Notes under the pieces: model-generated | Told to the model about the DNA's origin: nothing | Seen by the model: the letters and a program-made list of their open reading frames with translations, nothing else | Database searches by the model: none | DNA from: Alteribacter aurantiacus DSM 18675 | GTDB taxonomy: Bacteria; Bacillota; Bacilli; Bacillales; Salisediminibacteriaceae | NCBI RefSeq assembly: GCF_000429705.1 | Contig: NZ_AUCJ01000014.1 | Location: 1-28,548, forward strand | Direction of reading: 5' to 3' | DNA length: 28,548 nucleotides | Translations under genes and position numbers: made by a program | In this document: piece after piece, positions 1-8,056 of the stretch | Position numbering within the stretch: position 1 is the first letter of the stretch | Layout of the letters: every line of letters starts with the position of its first letter

Positions 1-100
1 ATCCAAAAATTGATGTTTGTTTAGTCTTCTAACGAAACTCTGTGAAGAGTGTCGAAGCTGTTATCTAGTTTTGAGAGAACATCTCTCTAACTTCATATTT
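1..100 (+). other. 23S-5S rRNA internal transcribed spacer (partial)
   Basis: This is the spacer between a 23S rRNA gene lying outside the window and the 5S rRNA gene. It contains the stretch around 61-80 (tatctagttttgagagaac) that is typical of Bacillaceae 23S-5S spacers. A small hairpin follows: GAGAGA at 73-78 pairs with TCTCTC at 82-87. No tRNA is visible here. The exact 23S end is not in the window or cannot be fixed. Confidence 0.8.
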
Positions 101-218
<118 letters not shown>

Positions 219-230
219 AACATGAGAAAA

Positions 231-259
231 AGCATTCACCTTTTGGTGGGTGCTTTTTT
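231..259 (+). terminator. Rho-independent terminator of the upstream rRNA operon
   Basis: A 10-bp stem (231-240 with 245-254, two G-U pairs) with a TTTT loop is followed by five or more T residues. It lies 12 nt after the 5S gene and ends that rRNA transcript. Confidence 0.93.
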
Positions 260-287
260 GTGTGGACTGGGACACTGTGGACTTGGG

Positions 288-390
288 ATTTAATCAAGTT
301 AGTAGTGGCTTTAGTCGAGTTAGTTCTACCTTTAAACGAGTTAGCTGCGGCTTTAGTCGAGTTAGCACAACCTTTAATCAATTTCGCCCC
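288..390 (+). repeat. 21-bp tandem repeat, about five units
   Basis: Five head-to-tail units of 21 bp start at 288, 309, 330, 351 and 372 (the last is partial and diverged). The shared core is CTTTAGTCGAGTTAG followed by six variable bases. Because 21 is a multiple of three, open frames with 7-residue repeats arise on both strands (for example 163-381 minus), but these have no good ribosome binding site and the period alone explains them. The rest of the 260-530 gap shows no gene; only a candidate megL promoter is seen at its end. Units are contiguous without spacers, so this is not CRISPR. Confidence 0.85.
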
Positions 391-468
391 CCATCCGCTT
401 CAATCACTCTGTTCAAATTACTTCTTCTCCTCATCACAGCACCACCGCAGTGTCTTTCTACAAAGCTA

Positions 469-497
469 TTTCACGGTTTTCCATGAGAGAGTATAAT
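469..497 (+). promoter_or_regulatory. Candidate sigma-A promoter for megL
   Basis: A perfect -10 hexamer TATAAT lies at 492-497, 33 nt before the megL start codon. The -35 at the standard 17-bp distance (469-474, TTTCAC) is poor, so the call rests mainly on the -10 and its position. No riboswitch or T-box is seen in this leader. Confidence 0.45.
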
Positions 498-530
498 GGA
501 AAGAGATAAAAAAAGGGGATGTGACTTGAG

Positions 531-1733
531 ATGGAGAAAAAGAAGCTCGAAACAAGATTAATACACGGAGAATATGATCGGAAGAAACATTATGGCAGCT
601 TAACACCGCCATTGTATCAAACATCTACATTTACATTTGATTCAGCGGAACAAGGGGAAGCTCGTTTTGCTGGAATTGAAAGCGGTTACATTTATTCAAG
701 ATTAGGAAATCCAACAGTAGCGATCCTCGAAAAAGCGATTGCTGATTTAGAAGAAGGAGAAGAAGGAGTCGCCTTTGCTTCCGGAATGGCAGCTGTTTCT
801 TCAATCTTACTTGCCCTCGTCAAACATGGAGAACATATCCTTGTTTCAGAAGGTGTGTATGGATGTACCTATGGCTTCTTACAGTTAGTCGATGATCGAT
901 ATGGGATTGAGCATGATTTTATTGAAATGAGTGATGAGGATACGATTCGTAACCGGATTAAACCGAATACGAAAGTTCTGTATGTGGAAACACCGATCAA
1001 CCCTACTATGAAGCTGATTGATTTGAAGATGGTTATCCGAGTTGCAAAGGAGAGTGGTGTCACAGTAGTCGTAGATAACACCTTTTGCTCTCCTTACTTA
1101 CAACAGCCACTAACGTTAGGGGCAGACGTCGTCATTCACAGTGCAACAAAATACATTTGCGGACATGGAGATGTCATTGCAGGATTAGCTGTAGGTAAGG
1201 CTGCATTTATGCAAGTTGTTCGGGGGACAACGTTAAAAGATATGGGCGGGGTCATGGCGCCTTTTGATGCTTGGCTATTACTAAGAGGGCTAAAGACATT
1301 ATCTGTACGTATGGATCGTCACTGTAGCAATGCTAAAGGGTTATATGAGAAGTTGAAGATGCATCCGATGATTAAATCTGTCGTATACCCAGGTGATCCT
1401 GACTATACACAATTTACGTTAGCTGAAAAACAAATGAAGCAGCCTGGGGGTCTAATCACATTTGAAATTGAAGGAGGTAAGGAAGAAGCTCAATCCTTCA
1501 TGAATCATTTGAAGATGGTACAAGTAGCAGTGAGTCTTGGGGATGCAGAATCTTTAATTCAACATCCCGCTACAATGACCCATGCGGTTGTACCTTCAGA
1601 AAAACGACTGGAGATGGGAATCACAGAAGGCATGTTACGGTTATCCGTAGGGCTTGAAAATGTTGAAGACATTTGGGAGGATCTGTCCCAAGCCCTTCAA
1701 AAAACGGCTAGTGAGTTTACACCATCTAAGTAA
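531..1733 (+). CDS. megL: Methionine gamma-lyase (PLP-dependent Cys/Met metabolism enzyme)
   Basis: A 400-residue cytosolic enzyme of the Cys/Met-metabolism PLP family. It most likely cleaves L-methionine to methanethiol, 2-oxobutyrate and ammonia. The PLP lysine is Lys207 in SATKY, the pyridine-nitrogen Asp is Asp182 (VVDNTF), and the phosphate-binding Tyr55/Arg57 lie in YIYSRLGNPT. Cys112 in VYGCTYG sits where methionine gamma-lyases carry their characteristic Cys, whereas cystathionine lyases and synthases usually have Gly-Gly; the C-terminal SLGDAESLIQHPATMTH block also fits. Length is normal for the family (about 398). RBS AGGGGA lies 11 nt before ATG. The gene is a single unit closed by a terminator at 1745-1788. 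Cystathionine gamma-lyase or O-acetylhomoserine sulfhydrylase activity is the main alternative. Confidence 0.85.
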   Translation: MEKKKLETRLIHGEYDRKKHYGSLTPPLYQTSTFTFDSAEQGEARFAGIESGYIYSRLGNPTVAILEKAIADLEEGEEGVAFASGMAAVSSILLALVKHGEHILVSEGVYGCTYGFLQLVDDRYGIEHDFIEMSDEDTIRNRIKPNTKVLYVETPINPTMKLIDLKMVIRVAKESGVTVVVDNTFCSPYLQQPLTLGADVVIHSATKYICGHGDVIAGLAVGKAAFMQVVRGTTLKDMGGVMAPFDAWLLLRGLKTLSVRMDRHCSNAKGLYEKLKMHPMIKSVVYPGDPDYTQFTLAEKQMKQPGGLITFEIEGGKEEAQSFMNHLKMVQVAVSLGDAESLIQHPATMTHAVVPSEKRLEMGITEGMLRLSVGLENVEDIWEDLSQALQKTASEFTPSK

Positions 1734-1744
1734 TACAAATATAA

Positions 1745-1788
1745 AGCCAAGATCTTATCTCAATGCTAAAGGTCTTGGCTATTTTTTT
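1745..1788 (+). terminator. Terminator after megL, convergent with yaaC
   Basis: A 12-bp stem (1745-1756 with 1769-1780) is followed by seven T residues. It overlaps the last codons of the minus-strand yaaC gene, whose TAG stop (1781-1779) lies in the 3' arm. On the minus strand the hairpin is followed by a moderately U-rich run, so it may serve both convergent genes. Confidence 0.88.
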
Positions 1789-2717
1789 GTCCTCCCTGTA
1801 AGTAAATCTTCAAACAGAGAAGGAAGCTTTTGTTTTGATATAGTAAGGAAATGTTCAATGCACGGGAAGTCGTTTGACGAGAAGGAATGGAGAAGTTCGC
1901 ACCACCATTCTGTTTCGTATCGACAGATCATGCTTAAGTTGTATAAAATCACATAATGCGCTAATAGCTCGGGCAGGGGGAGATAAGAGTCGCGGTCATT
2001 AGGCAAATAAAAGCGTTCGCCGTCTTGTAGGATCAAGTAAGGGTGTGAAGAGATTATTCGTCCATTTGAAATCACTGCACATTGATCTTTCACCTCTCCC
2101 TCAGCACGTATGTTCGACTCCTTTAGTAAAGCAAGAAATCGTGGCAGTTCCATCTCTAAATGACCAAGAGTGGAAGTGGGGATGGTAACATGGTCATCTG
2201 AAAAGGTGACTTCAGTTAGAGGCTTTGATCCATATAGTTTTTCAAATAGGCCCGCCATTGCAGGAATACGCTTTAGAACATGGTTTAATTTGTACTTCTC
2301 TCCAGTTAATTGTTTCACATGAAACATCTGTTCAGAAAAGTATGGAAAAAGACCTTCTTTTTGAACTTTTACTTCATCTTCCAAAAACGAATAATCTTGT
2401 TTTTTTCTCTTTCGGGCCGTTACACCGTGAGCAAGGACTTGTGTCGTGCCTGGGTATTCTGGATCTACCGTGAGTAGTGTTGCTTTCATCCATTGAACAC
2501 AGCCGTAAAATAAAAGAACAGGCTGTGTTGATAGAGGGGCAATCTCTGACTGACTGACGTATTGTTTTCCCATTTCAAGATAATATAAAAAGGGATAGCC
2601 GTTTTTATAAGCAAGAGTACCGGCGTTTGGGACACCTAGTTCCTCATACTTTTCAGCTAGAAATGATTTTACGTAATCAATGGATTGAAAAGGGAGTAAA
2701 AAGGGATGTGATGTCAT
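1779..2717 (-). CDS. yaaC: YaaC family protein
   Basis: This 312-residue protein corresponds to B. subtilis YaaC, a conserved Firmicutes protein of unknown function that sits beside and divergent from guaB. The family-like N-terminus is a YVKSFLAEKYEELG helix followed by YPFLYYLEMGKQYV and LLFYGCVQWMKA. The open frame runs up to 2816 (345 residues), but the ATG at 2717 is preferred: AAAGGAG (complement of 2726-2732) lies 8 nt before it, the resulting length agrees with YaaC (about 315), and the longer start would fall between the -35 and -10 of the guaB promoter. No signal peptide or catalytic motif is recognised. Confidence 0.85.
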   Translation of the reverse strand: MTSHPFLLPFQSIDYVKSFLAEKYEELGVPNAGTLAYKNGYPFLYYLEMGKQYVSQSEIAPLSTQPVLLFYGCVQWMKATLLTVDPEYPGTTQVLAHGVTARKRKKQDYSFLEDEVKVQKEGLFPYFSEQMFHVKQLTGEKYKLNHVLKRIPAMAGLFEKLYGSKPLTEVTFSDDHVTIPTSTLGHLEMELPRFLALLKESNIRAEGEVKDQCAVISNGRIISSHPYLILQDGERFYLPNDRDSYLPLPELLAHYVILYNLSMICRYETEWWCELLHSFSSNDFPCIEHFLTISKQKLPSLFEDLLTGRTKK

Positions 2718-2797
2718 GGCTTTGACTCCTTTGTAAAAGACGCTGGAAATAAGAACACAAGTAGGATTGGGTAACTTTTGGAACCTGGCAATATTTC

Positions 2798-2826
2798 TTG
2801 ACAGTAGTGTGTCCACTTGTTAAGCT
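2798..2826 (+). promoter_or_regulatory. Candidate sigma-A promoter for guaB
   Basis: A perfect -35 TTGACA lies at 2798-2803. At 17 bp is TAAGCT (2821-2826), a weak -10. Transcription would begin near 2833, giving a leader of about 35 nt that starts with the inverted repeat at 2833-2851. The weak -10 leaves the exact start uncertain. Confidence 0.45.
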
Positions 2827-2832
2827 ACTAAT

Positions 2833-2851
2833 AATATTTTGGGAAAATATT
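2833..2851 (+). promoter_or_regulatory. Perfect inverted repeat abutting the guaB ribosome binding site
   Basis: AATATTTT and AAAATATT (8 bp each) flank a GGG loop, and AAGGAGG of guaB begins one base later (2852-2858). If transcription starts near 2833 this is a 5'-terminal stem-loop of the guaB mRNA. As DNA it could instead be an operator. The function is not shown by the sequence. Confidence 0.6.
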
Positions 2852-2867
2852 AAGGAGGAGTACGTTC

Positions 2868-4325
2868 ATGTGGGAGGAAAAGTTTGGTAAAGAAGGGTTA
2901 ACGTTTGACGATGTCCTGTTAATGCCGGCTCGATCAGAAGTTTTACCAAGAGATGTTAGCGTGAAAACACAGCTTTCCGATAAATTGCAACTTAACATTC
3001 CGATTATCAGTGCGGGAATGGATACTGTAACAGAAGCGGCTATGGCTATTGCAATGGCACGTGCTGGTGGACTAGGAATCATTCATAAAAACATGTCGAT
3101 TGAAGAGCAGGCCGAACAGGTTGATCGCGTAAAACGCTCCGAGAATGGCGTTATAACAAACCCGTTTCATTTGTCTGCGGATCATCAAGTATTTGACGCA
3201 GAGCATTTAATGTCAAAATACCGTATATCAGGTGTACCGATTGCAGACGAAAACCAGAAGCTAGTAGGGATTTTAACTAACCGTGACCTTCGCTTTATTG
3301 ATGATTATTCTATTAAGATTAGCGAAGTGATGACGAAGGACAATTTGGTAACAGCTCCTGTAGGAACCACGTTGGACGAAGCTCAAAGCGTGTTGCAGAA
3401 ATACAAAATTGAAAAGCTTCCTTTGGTTGATGATGACGGTGTGTTAAAAGGCCTTATTACAATTAAAGATATTGAAAAAGCAATTGAGTTCCCTAACTCT
3501 GCAAAAGACAGTGCCGGTCGTTTAGTGGTCGGGGCAGCTGTTGGTGTCGGCGGAGATTCTGAATCTCGTACAGAGGCTCTAGTAGAGGCTGGGATCGATG
3601 TTTTAGTTATCGACACTGCTCACGGTCATTCCAGAGGTGTGTTGGATAAAGTGCGTGAAGTTCGTGAAGCCTATCGGGACCTTGATATTATTGCCGGTAA
3701 CGTGGCGACTGCAGAAGCGACACGTGATTTGATTGAAGCTGGAGCAACGATCGTAAAAGTGGGAATTGGACCAGGATCTATTTGTACCACTCGTGTCGTG
3801 GCGGGAATTGGTGTACCGCAAATTACAGCTGTTTATGACTGTGCTACAGAAGCGCGTAAGCACGGGAAATCGATTATTGCAGATGGAGGTATTAAATACT
3901 CCGGTGATATTGTAAAAGCTCTTGCTGCCGGTGGACATGCTGTGATGCTCGGAAGTCTTCTTGCTGGTGTATCAGAGAGCCCAGGTGAACGAGAGATCTT
4001 CCAAGGTCGTCAGTTTAAAGTTTACCGAGGTATGGGTTCTCTTGGAGCTATGGAAAAAGGCAGTAAAGACCGCTATTTCCAAGAAGGTGAACAAAAGCTT
4101 GTACCGGAAGGAATTGAAGGACGTACCCCTTATAAAGGACCACTTAGTGATACGATCCATCAGCTTGTTGGTGGAATCAATGCTGGTATGGGCTATTGCG
4201 GAACACCGACGATTCAAGACTTACAAGATAACGGTCGCTTCATTCGCATTACAAATGCGGGGTTAAAAGAAAGTCACCCTCATGATGTACAAATTACGAA
4301 GGAAGCACCAAACTATTCCCTTTAA
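2868..4325 (+). CDS. guaB: Inosine-5'-monophosphate dehydrogenase
   Basis: IMP dehydrogenase oxidises IMP to XMP with NAD+, the committed step of GMP synthesis, as a cytosolic tetramer. The 485-residue protein is an (alpha/beta)8 barrel interrupted by two CBS domains at about 93-206. The catalytic loop GPGSICTTRVV carries the nucleophile Cys306, and the IMP-binding SAGMDTVTE is near residue 48 with IADGGIKYSGD near 336. The mobile-flap region around SLGAMEKGSKDRYF is also present. AAGGAGG lies 9 nt before the ATG. Location after yaaC and before dacA matches B. subtilis. The gene is monocistronic with its own terminator. GMP supply ties it indirectly to rRNA promoters that sense initiating GTP and to CodY. 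Confidence 0.98.
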   Translation: MWEEKFGKEGLTFDDVLLMPARSEVLPRDVSVKTQLSDKLQLNIPIISAGMDTVTEAAMAIAMARAGGLGIIHKNMSIEEQAEQVDRVKRSENGVITNPFHLSADHQVFDAEHLMSKYRISGVPIADENQKLVGILTNRDLRFIDDYSIKISEVMTKDNLVTAPVGTTLDEAQSVLQKYKIEKLPLVDDDGVLKGLITIKDIEKAIEFPNSAKDSAGRLVVGAAVGVGGDSESRTEALVEAGIDVLVIDTAHGHSRGVLDKVREVREAYRDLDIIAGNVATAEATRDLIEAGATIVKVGIGPGSICTTRVVAGIGVPQITAVYDCATEARKHGKSIIADGGIKYSGDIVKALAAGGHAVMLGSLLAGVSESPGEREIFQGRQFKVYRGMGSLGAMEKGSKDRYFQEGEQKLVPEGIEGRTPYKGPLSDTIHQLVGGINAGMGYCGTPTIQDLQDNGRFIRITNAGLKESHPHDVQITKEAPNYSL

Positions 4326-4345
4326 GGAAATAGGTAGAAAGATAT

Positions 4346-4378
4346 AGATAGATAGGGGACTCCCCTATCTATTTTTTT
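4346..4378 (+). terminator. Terminator after guaB
   Basis: An 11-bp perfect stem (4348-4358 with 4362-4372, loop ACT) is followed by a T run to 4378, about 20 nt after the guaB stop codon. Confidence 0.93.
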
Positions 4379-4559
4379 ATGTTCTTATGTGGTAAAATGA
4401 CGGTTGTTACTCACGTCGTAACGGTGGTTCAAGATCGAAATAGAAGTGATAGCATAGCCTCTCTTGATTTTGGGGGGAGATTGGTTTTACTACTTAGCAT
4501 GTATTCTTGAACGCGCACGTTTATTATAAATAGTTATGCATCAAGGAGAGGAAGAGAAA

Positions 4560-5951
4560 ATGGGGAAGTTTAAAGTAACTGTAATGTCGTTTATGGCTTT
4601 TGTGCTCCTGTTCTCGAGTGTGTTCACATTCGCAGATTCAGCTGAAGCAGGCTATGACCCAGGGGTTGAGACTGCAATTTTATTGGATGCCGATTCAGGT
4701 AAGATTTTATTGGCCAAAAATATTGATCAAGCTTTGCCACCGGCAAGTATGACAAAAATGATGAGTGAATATTTGATTTTGGAAGCGGTCAACAATGGAG
4801 ACATCTCGTGGGACCAAGAAGTACCGATTAGCAATCAAAATGCTGCTCTGTCCCATAGTGGGAGTTTATCAAATGTGATGCTTCGTACGGACGAAAGCTA
4901 CTCGGTAAAAGAGTTGTATGAGTCAGTTGCGATTTACTCAGCAAATGCGGCAACAATGGCGTTAGCAGAATTAATCGCCGGTTCTGAAGGTGCTTTTGTA
5001 GAAAAAATGAACGAAAGAGCAAAAGACATCGGGATGGGTGAACCGATGCGCGAAGCAGGGAGCGGAGATCTTGAAAGTCTTTTTGAGCAAGGTGTAGGGG
5101 ACTTTCAATTTGTTAACTCAACAGGCTTACCGAACAGCTTACTTGGGGACAACTACCCTCAAGGAACCGAGCCTAACGATGATAACTACATGTCAGCTCG
5201 CGCAGCAGCAACATTAGCATTTCACTTGGTAAATGATTATCCTGAAGTGTTGGATACAGCAAGTATTCCTGAGAAGATGTTCAAAGAAGGAACATCAGAT
5301 GAAATCCGTATGCAAAACTGGAACTGGATGATCGAAGGAACCATGTATGCCGATCTTGATTATGAATATGCAGATGGTTTGAAAACCGGCTTTACGAATG
5401 CAGCCGGATATACGTTTACAGGAACAGCTGAACGAGATGGTAAACGTCTAATTTCCGTTGTCATGGGTGCAGATTCTGAAGCCCATCGTTTCCAAGAAAC
5501 ACAACGATTGATGGAGTGGGGATTTAATCAATTCTCAACAACAGAACTCTTTCCTGAAGGAATGGCAGCTGAAGGAGAAGAAACCGTACCTGTGTCTAAA
5601 GGGAAAGAAAGCCAGGTAGCTGTTTCAACCGAGGAAGCTGTATCTCTTATGATTCGTAACGGTCAAGAAGAGAACTACTCTTATGAAGTTGAATGGGACG
5701 AGTCTTTATTGAATGAAAATGGTGAACTACAAGCACCGATTGAAGCTGGGGAAGTAGTAGGTAAGCTCCACGTAGTTGGGGATGAGAATGATCCTGGATT
5801 CCTTGACGGTGAAGGAAGTGCCAGTGTAAACATCGTTACTGACGAGGCGGTAGAGAGAGCCGGATGGTTCTCATTACTCTTTAGAAGTATTGGTGGATTC
5901 TTTGCAGGCGTATGGACGTCTGTTTCCGATACTGTAACTGGTTGGTTTTAA
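4560..5951 (+). CDS. dacA: D-alanyl-D-alanine carboxypeptidase DacA (PBP5-type)
   Basis: This low-molecular-weight penicillin-binding protein removes the terminal D-Ala from peptidoglycan pentapeptides outside the cell. The 463-residue protein has a signal peptide (about 1-30, ending AEA|GYD) and the three serine-acylase motifs: S63-M-T-K66, S127-A-N129 and K275-T-G. After the catalytic domain and a C-terminal beta domain comes an amphipathic tail (AGWFSLLFRSIGGFFAGVW and following) of the kind that anchors PBP5 to the membrane. The ATG at 4560 is chosen over the in-frame ATG at 4536 because AAGGAG (4543-4548) lies between them, 11 nt before 4560. The mature part is strongly acidic, as expected of an exported protein in a salt-adapted organism. 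Confidence 0.96.
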   Translation: MGKFKVTVMSFMAFVLLFSSVFTFADSAEAGYDPGVETAILLDADSGKILLAKNIDQALPPASMTKMMSEYLILEAVNNGDISWDQEVPISNQNAALSHSGSLSNVMLRTDESYSVKELYESVAIYSANAATMALAELIAGSEGAFVEKMNERAKDIGMGEPMREAGSGDLESLFEQGVGDFQFVNSTGLPNSLLGDNYPQGTEPNDDNYMSARAAATLAFHLVNDYPEVLDTASIPEKMFKEGTSDEIRMQNWNWMIEGTMYADLDYEYADGLKTGFTNAAGYTFTGTAERDGKRLISVVMGADSEAHRFQETQRLMEWGFNQFSTTELFPEGMAAEGEETVPVSKGKESQVAVSTEEAVSLMIRNGQEENYSYEVEWDESLLNENGELQAPIEAGEVVGKLHVVGDENDPGFLDGEGSASVNIVTDEAVERAGWFSLLFRSIGGFFAGVWTSVSDTVTGWF

Positions 5952-5974
5952 TACAGTTGTTCATAAATAATGAT

Positions 5975-6006
5975 GCCCGGCGCGCGTAATGTGCCGGGCT
6001 TTATTT
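5975..6006 (+). terminator. Terminator after dacA
   Basis: A 9-bp GC-rich stem (5975-5983 with 5991-5999) is followed by TTTATTTT, 24 nt after the dacA stop codon. Confidence 0.88.
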
Positions 6007-6147
6007 TAAAATGATACGGACTAAGTTAGTAACTCTTTTTATGTGACATGCTTTGTACGATTGGTAAGGGTAGCTGAACGCTAGAGGTCGTTTTAATACT
6101 AGTTATTTCCTAATTCTTTTCCATCGATATTTTGGGGTGTTTTCCGT

Positions 6148-6153
6148 TATAAT
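6148..6153 (+). promoter_or_regulatory. Candidate -10 element for pdxST
   Basis: A perfect TATAAT lies 66 nt before the pdxS start, in a 210-nt gap that is otherwise empty. No convincing -35 is seen at 16-18 bp (the bases at 6125-6131 are CGATATT), so the promoter may need an activator or may not be real. Confidence 0.4.
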
Positions 6154-6219
6154 AGATAAGGATAATCAGAATCCGAATTATTTGAAATTTAAGGTAATCT
6201 CGAAGGGGGATCATTCACA

Positions 6220-7104
6220 ATGAAACAAACAGGTACAGATCGAGTAAAACGTGGGATGGCAGAAATGCAAAAAGGCGGCGTCATTATGGACGTCATTAAC
6301 GCGGAGCAAGCTAAGATTGCAGAAGAAGCAGGCGCAGTTGCCGTAATGGCACTTGAGCGTGTGCCCGCAGATATCCGCGCTGCAGGTGGGGTTGCCCGTA
6401 TGGCCGATCCATCAATCGTTGAAGAAGTAACAAATGCAGTAAGTATTCCTGTAATGGCGAAAGCGCGTATTGGTCACATTGTGGAAGCAAGAGTACTTGA
6501 AGCGATGGGCGTTGATTACATCGACGAGAGTGAAGTACTCACACCTGCTGACGAGGTTTACCACCTAAATAAACGTGATTACACAGTGCCGTTCGTGTGT
6601 GGAGCGAGAGACCTTGGAGAGGCTTCCCGTCGTATTGGAGAAGGGGCTTCCATGATTCGTACAAAGGGTGAGCCAGGAACAGGAAACATTGTAGAAGCGG
6701 TTCGTCACATGCGTATGATGCAGTCTCAGATCAAACAAGTGGTTGGCATGAGCGAAGATGAAATTATGACAGAAGCGAAAAACCTAGGTGCTCCGTATGA
6801 TGTCCTTATGGAAATCAAGCGCACAGGCAAGTTCCCTGTTGTAAACTTTGCAGCCGGTGGCATAGCAACACCTGCAGATGCAGCGCTTATGATGCAACTT
6901 GGTGCTGATGGGGTATTTGTTGGTTCTGGTATCTTCAAATCCGACAACCCTGAGCGTTTTGCACGTGCTATTGTAGAAGCGACTACGCATTATGAAGATT
7001 ACAAACTGATTGCCGAGCTTTCAAAAGGTCTTGGTTCTGCTATGAAAGGGATCGAAATTTCAACTCTTGAAGCAAAAGATCGTATGCAGGAGCGCGGTTG
7101 GTAA
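6220..7104 (+). CDS. pdxS: Pyridoxal 5'-phosphate synthase lyase subunit PdxS
   Basis: PdxS condenses ribose 5-phosphate, glyceraldehyde 3-phosphate and ammonia to make pyridoxal phosphate. It works in a 12+12 complex with the glutaminase PdxT. The protein is 294 residues, the usual family length, and is a TIM barrel with the two active-site lysines Lys81 (VMAKARIGH) and Lys149 (MIRTKGEPGTG) and Asp24 (IMDVINAEQA). AAGGGGGATC precedes the ATG. pdxT follows after 16 nt, so the two subunits are co-transcribed. The product is also the cofactor of the methionine lyase encoded upstream. Confidence 0.98.
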   Translation: MKQTGTDRVKRGMAEMQKGGVIMDVINAEQAKIAEEAGAVAVMALERVPADIRAAGGVARMADPSIVEEVTNAVSIPVMAKARIGHIVEARVLEAMGVDYIDESEVLTPADEVYHLNKRDYTVPFVCGARDLGEASRRIGEGASMIRTKGEPGTGNIVEAVRHMRMMQSQIKQVVGMSEDEIMTEAKNLGAPYDVLMEIKRTGKFPVVNFAAGGIATPADAALMMQLGADGVFVGSGIFKSDNPERFARAIVEATTHYEDYKLIAELSKGLGSAMKGIEISTLEAKDRMQERGW

Positions 7105-7120
7105 GTAAAGGAGCGACATC

Positions 7121-7705
7121 ATGATCAACATTGGAATTTTAGCTCTTCAAGGAGCCGTTCGTGAACATGCGAAAGCTCTTGAAGCATCGGATGTAAACGT
7201 GATTGTTGTAAAAAGGACAGAGCAGTTGGACGAGCTTGACGGCCTTGTTTTTCCGGGCGGTGAAAGTACGACAATGCGACGTCTCATTGATAAATACGAT
7301 TTTTTTGAACCATTAAAAGCCTTTGCAGAATCAGGCAAACCGATGTTTGGGACTTGCGCGGGAGCGATCCTAATGGCGACGGAAATAAAAGGACAAGACG
7401 ATCCTCACCTTGCAGTGATGGATATGACAGTCGAGCGAAATGCCTTTGGTCGTCAGCGGGAGAGTTTTGAAACGGCCTTGAATGTGAACGGTGTAGGCGA
7501 AGATGTCCACGGGGTATTCATTCGTGCGCCGATCATTGAACGGGTTGGTCCTTCAGTAGAGGTTTTAAGTGAGTACGAAGGGGACATTGTGGCGGCGAAA
7601 CAAGGTCAATTCCTTGCATGCTCTTACCACCCTGAACTCACAGATGATGATCGTATGCATCAGTACTTTGTACAGATGGTGAGAAAAAATCAAGTCCTTG
7701 CTTGA
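7121..7705 (+). CDS. pdxT: Pyridoxal 5'-phosphate synthase glutaminase subunit PdxT
   Basis: PdxT is a class-I-type glutamine amidotransferase that releases ammonia from glutamine and channels it to PdxS. The 194-residue protein has the oxyanion-hole motif FPGGESTT (45-51), the nucleophile Cys79 in GTCAGAIL, and His170/Glu172 in SYHPELTDD, completing the catalytic triad. Length is normal. An AAGGAG-type site sits in the 16-nt gap after pdxS. The stop codon overlaps the -35 of the promoter that drives the serS T-box leader. Confidence 0.98.
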   Translation: MINIGILALQGAVREHAKALEASDVNVIVVKRTEQLDELDGLVFPGGESTTMRRLIDKYDFFEPLKAFAESGKPMFGTCAGAILMATEIKGQDDPHLAVMDMTVERNAFGRQRESFETALNVNGVGEDVHGVFIRAPIIERVGPSVEVLSEYEGDIVAAKQGQFLACSYHPELTDDDRMHQYFVQMVRKNQVLA

Positions 7706-7731
7706 TTAAAAACTCTCCGATCGGTTATGAT
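7702..7731 (+). promoter_or_regulatory. Sigma-A promoter for the serS T-box leader
   Basis: TTGATT (7702-7707) and TATGAT (7726-7731) are separated by 18 bp. The -35 overlaps the end of pdxT. Transcription would begin near 7738, just ahead of the T-box stem I. Confidence 0.7.
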
Positions 7732-7737
7732 AGGAAT

Positions 7738-7990
7738 ACAAATTATATTGAACGACAGTGAAGGGAAAAAGTAACGAAGCATGTTTTGCCCAGAGAGTCG
7801 GTGGTGCTGCAAACCGATCAAAACCGTTTCGAGAATCCATCCCGGAGTCAGGTAGTTGAACACGAGTAGATTACCTCGGTCTCGTCGGCCGTTACAAACG
7901 ATGAGTGGAAAAGAGGATTAGAATGCCTTTTTTCAACAAGGGTGGCAACGCGGGTGAACTCTCGTCCCTATTAGGGGACGGGGGTTTTTT
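7738..7990 (+). promoter_or_regulatory. Serine T-box leader (tRNA-Ser-responsive) of serS
   Basis: The leader contains the T-box sequence AAGGGTGGCAACGCGG (7938-7953). Stem I features are present: an AGTAA motif, an AGAGAG bulge and a GGTGCTGC distal loop (about 7791-7811). The likely specifier codon is TCC (serine) at 7836-7838, followed by a purine. The UGGC of the T-box bulge (7943-7946) complements a GCCA tRNA 3' end, fitting the G73 discriminator of tRNA-Ser. The terminator is an 11-bp stem (7959-7969 with 7974-7984) and six T residues (7985-7990). Uncharged tRNA-Ser should favour the antiterminator and raise serS expression. Confidence 0.93.
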
Positions 7991-8056
7991 GTGTTCTCAT
8001 TTCCTTTCACTGTTATTACTGCTGTTTTCGGATGCTGCTATAAAACAAGTTAGAAG

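Noticed and set aside
288..390. CRISPR array
   Set aside because: Units are only 21 bp and contiguous with no unique spacers, and no cas genes are present.
2718..2816. N-terminal extension of yaaC to the ATG at 2816
   Set aside because: A consensus ribosome binding site precedes the internal ATG at 2717, the extended part does not resemble YaaC, and it would overlap the guaB promoter.
4507..4530. Promoter upstream of dacA (TTGAAC and TATAAA)
   Set aside because: The two elements are only 12 bp apart and no alternative pair has acceptable spacing, so no promoter was called in this gap.
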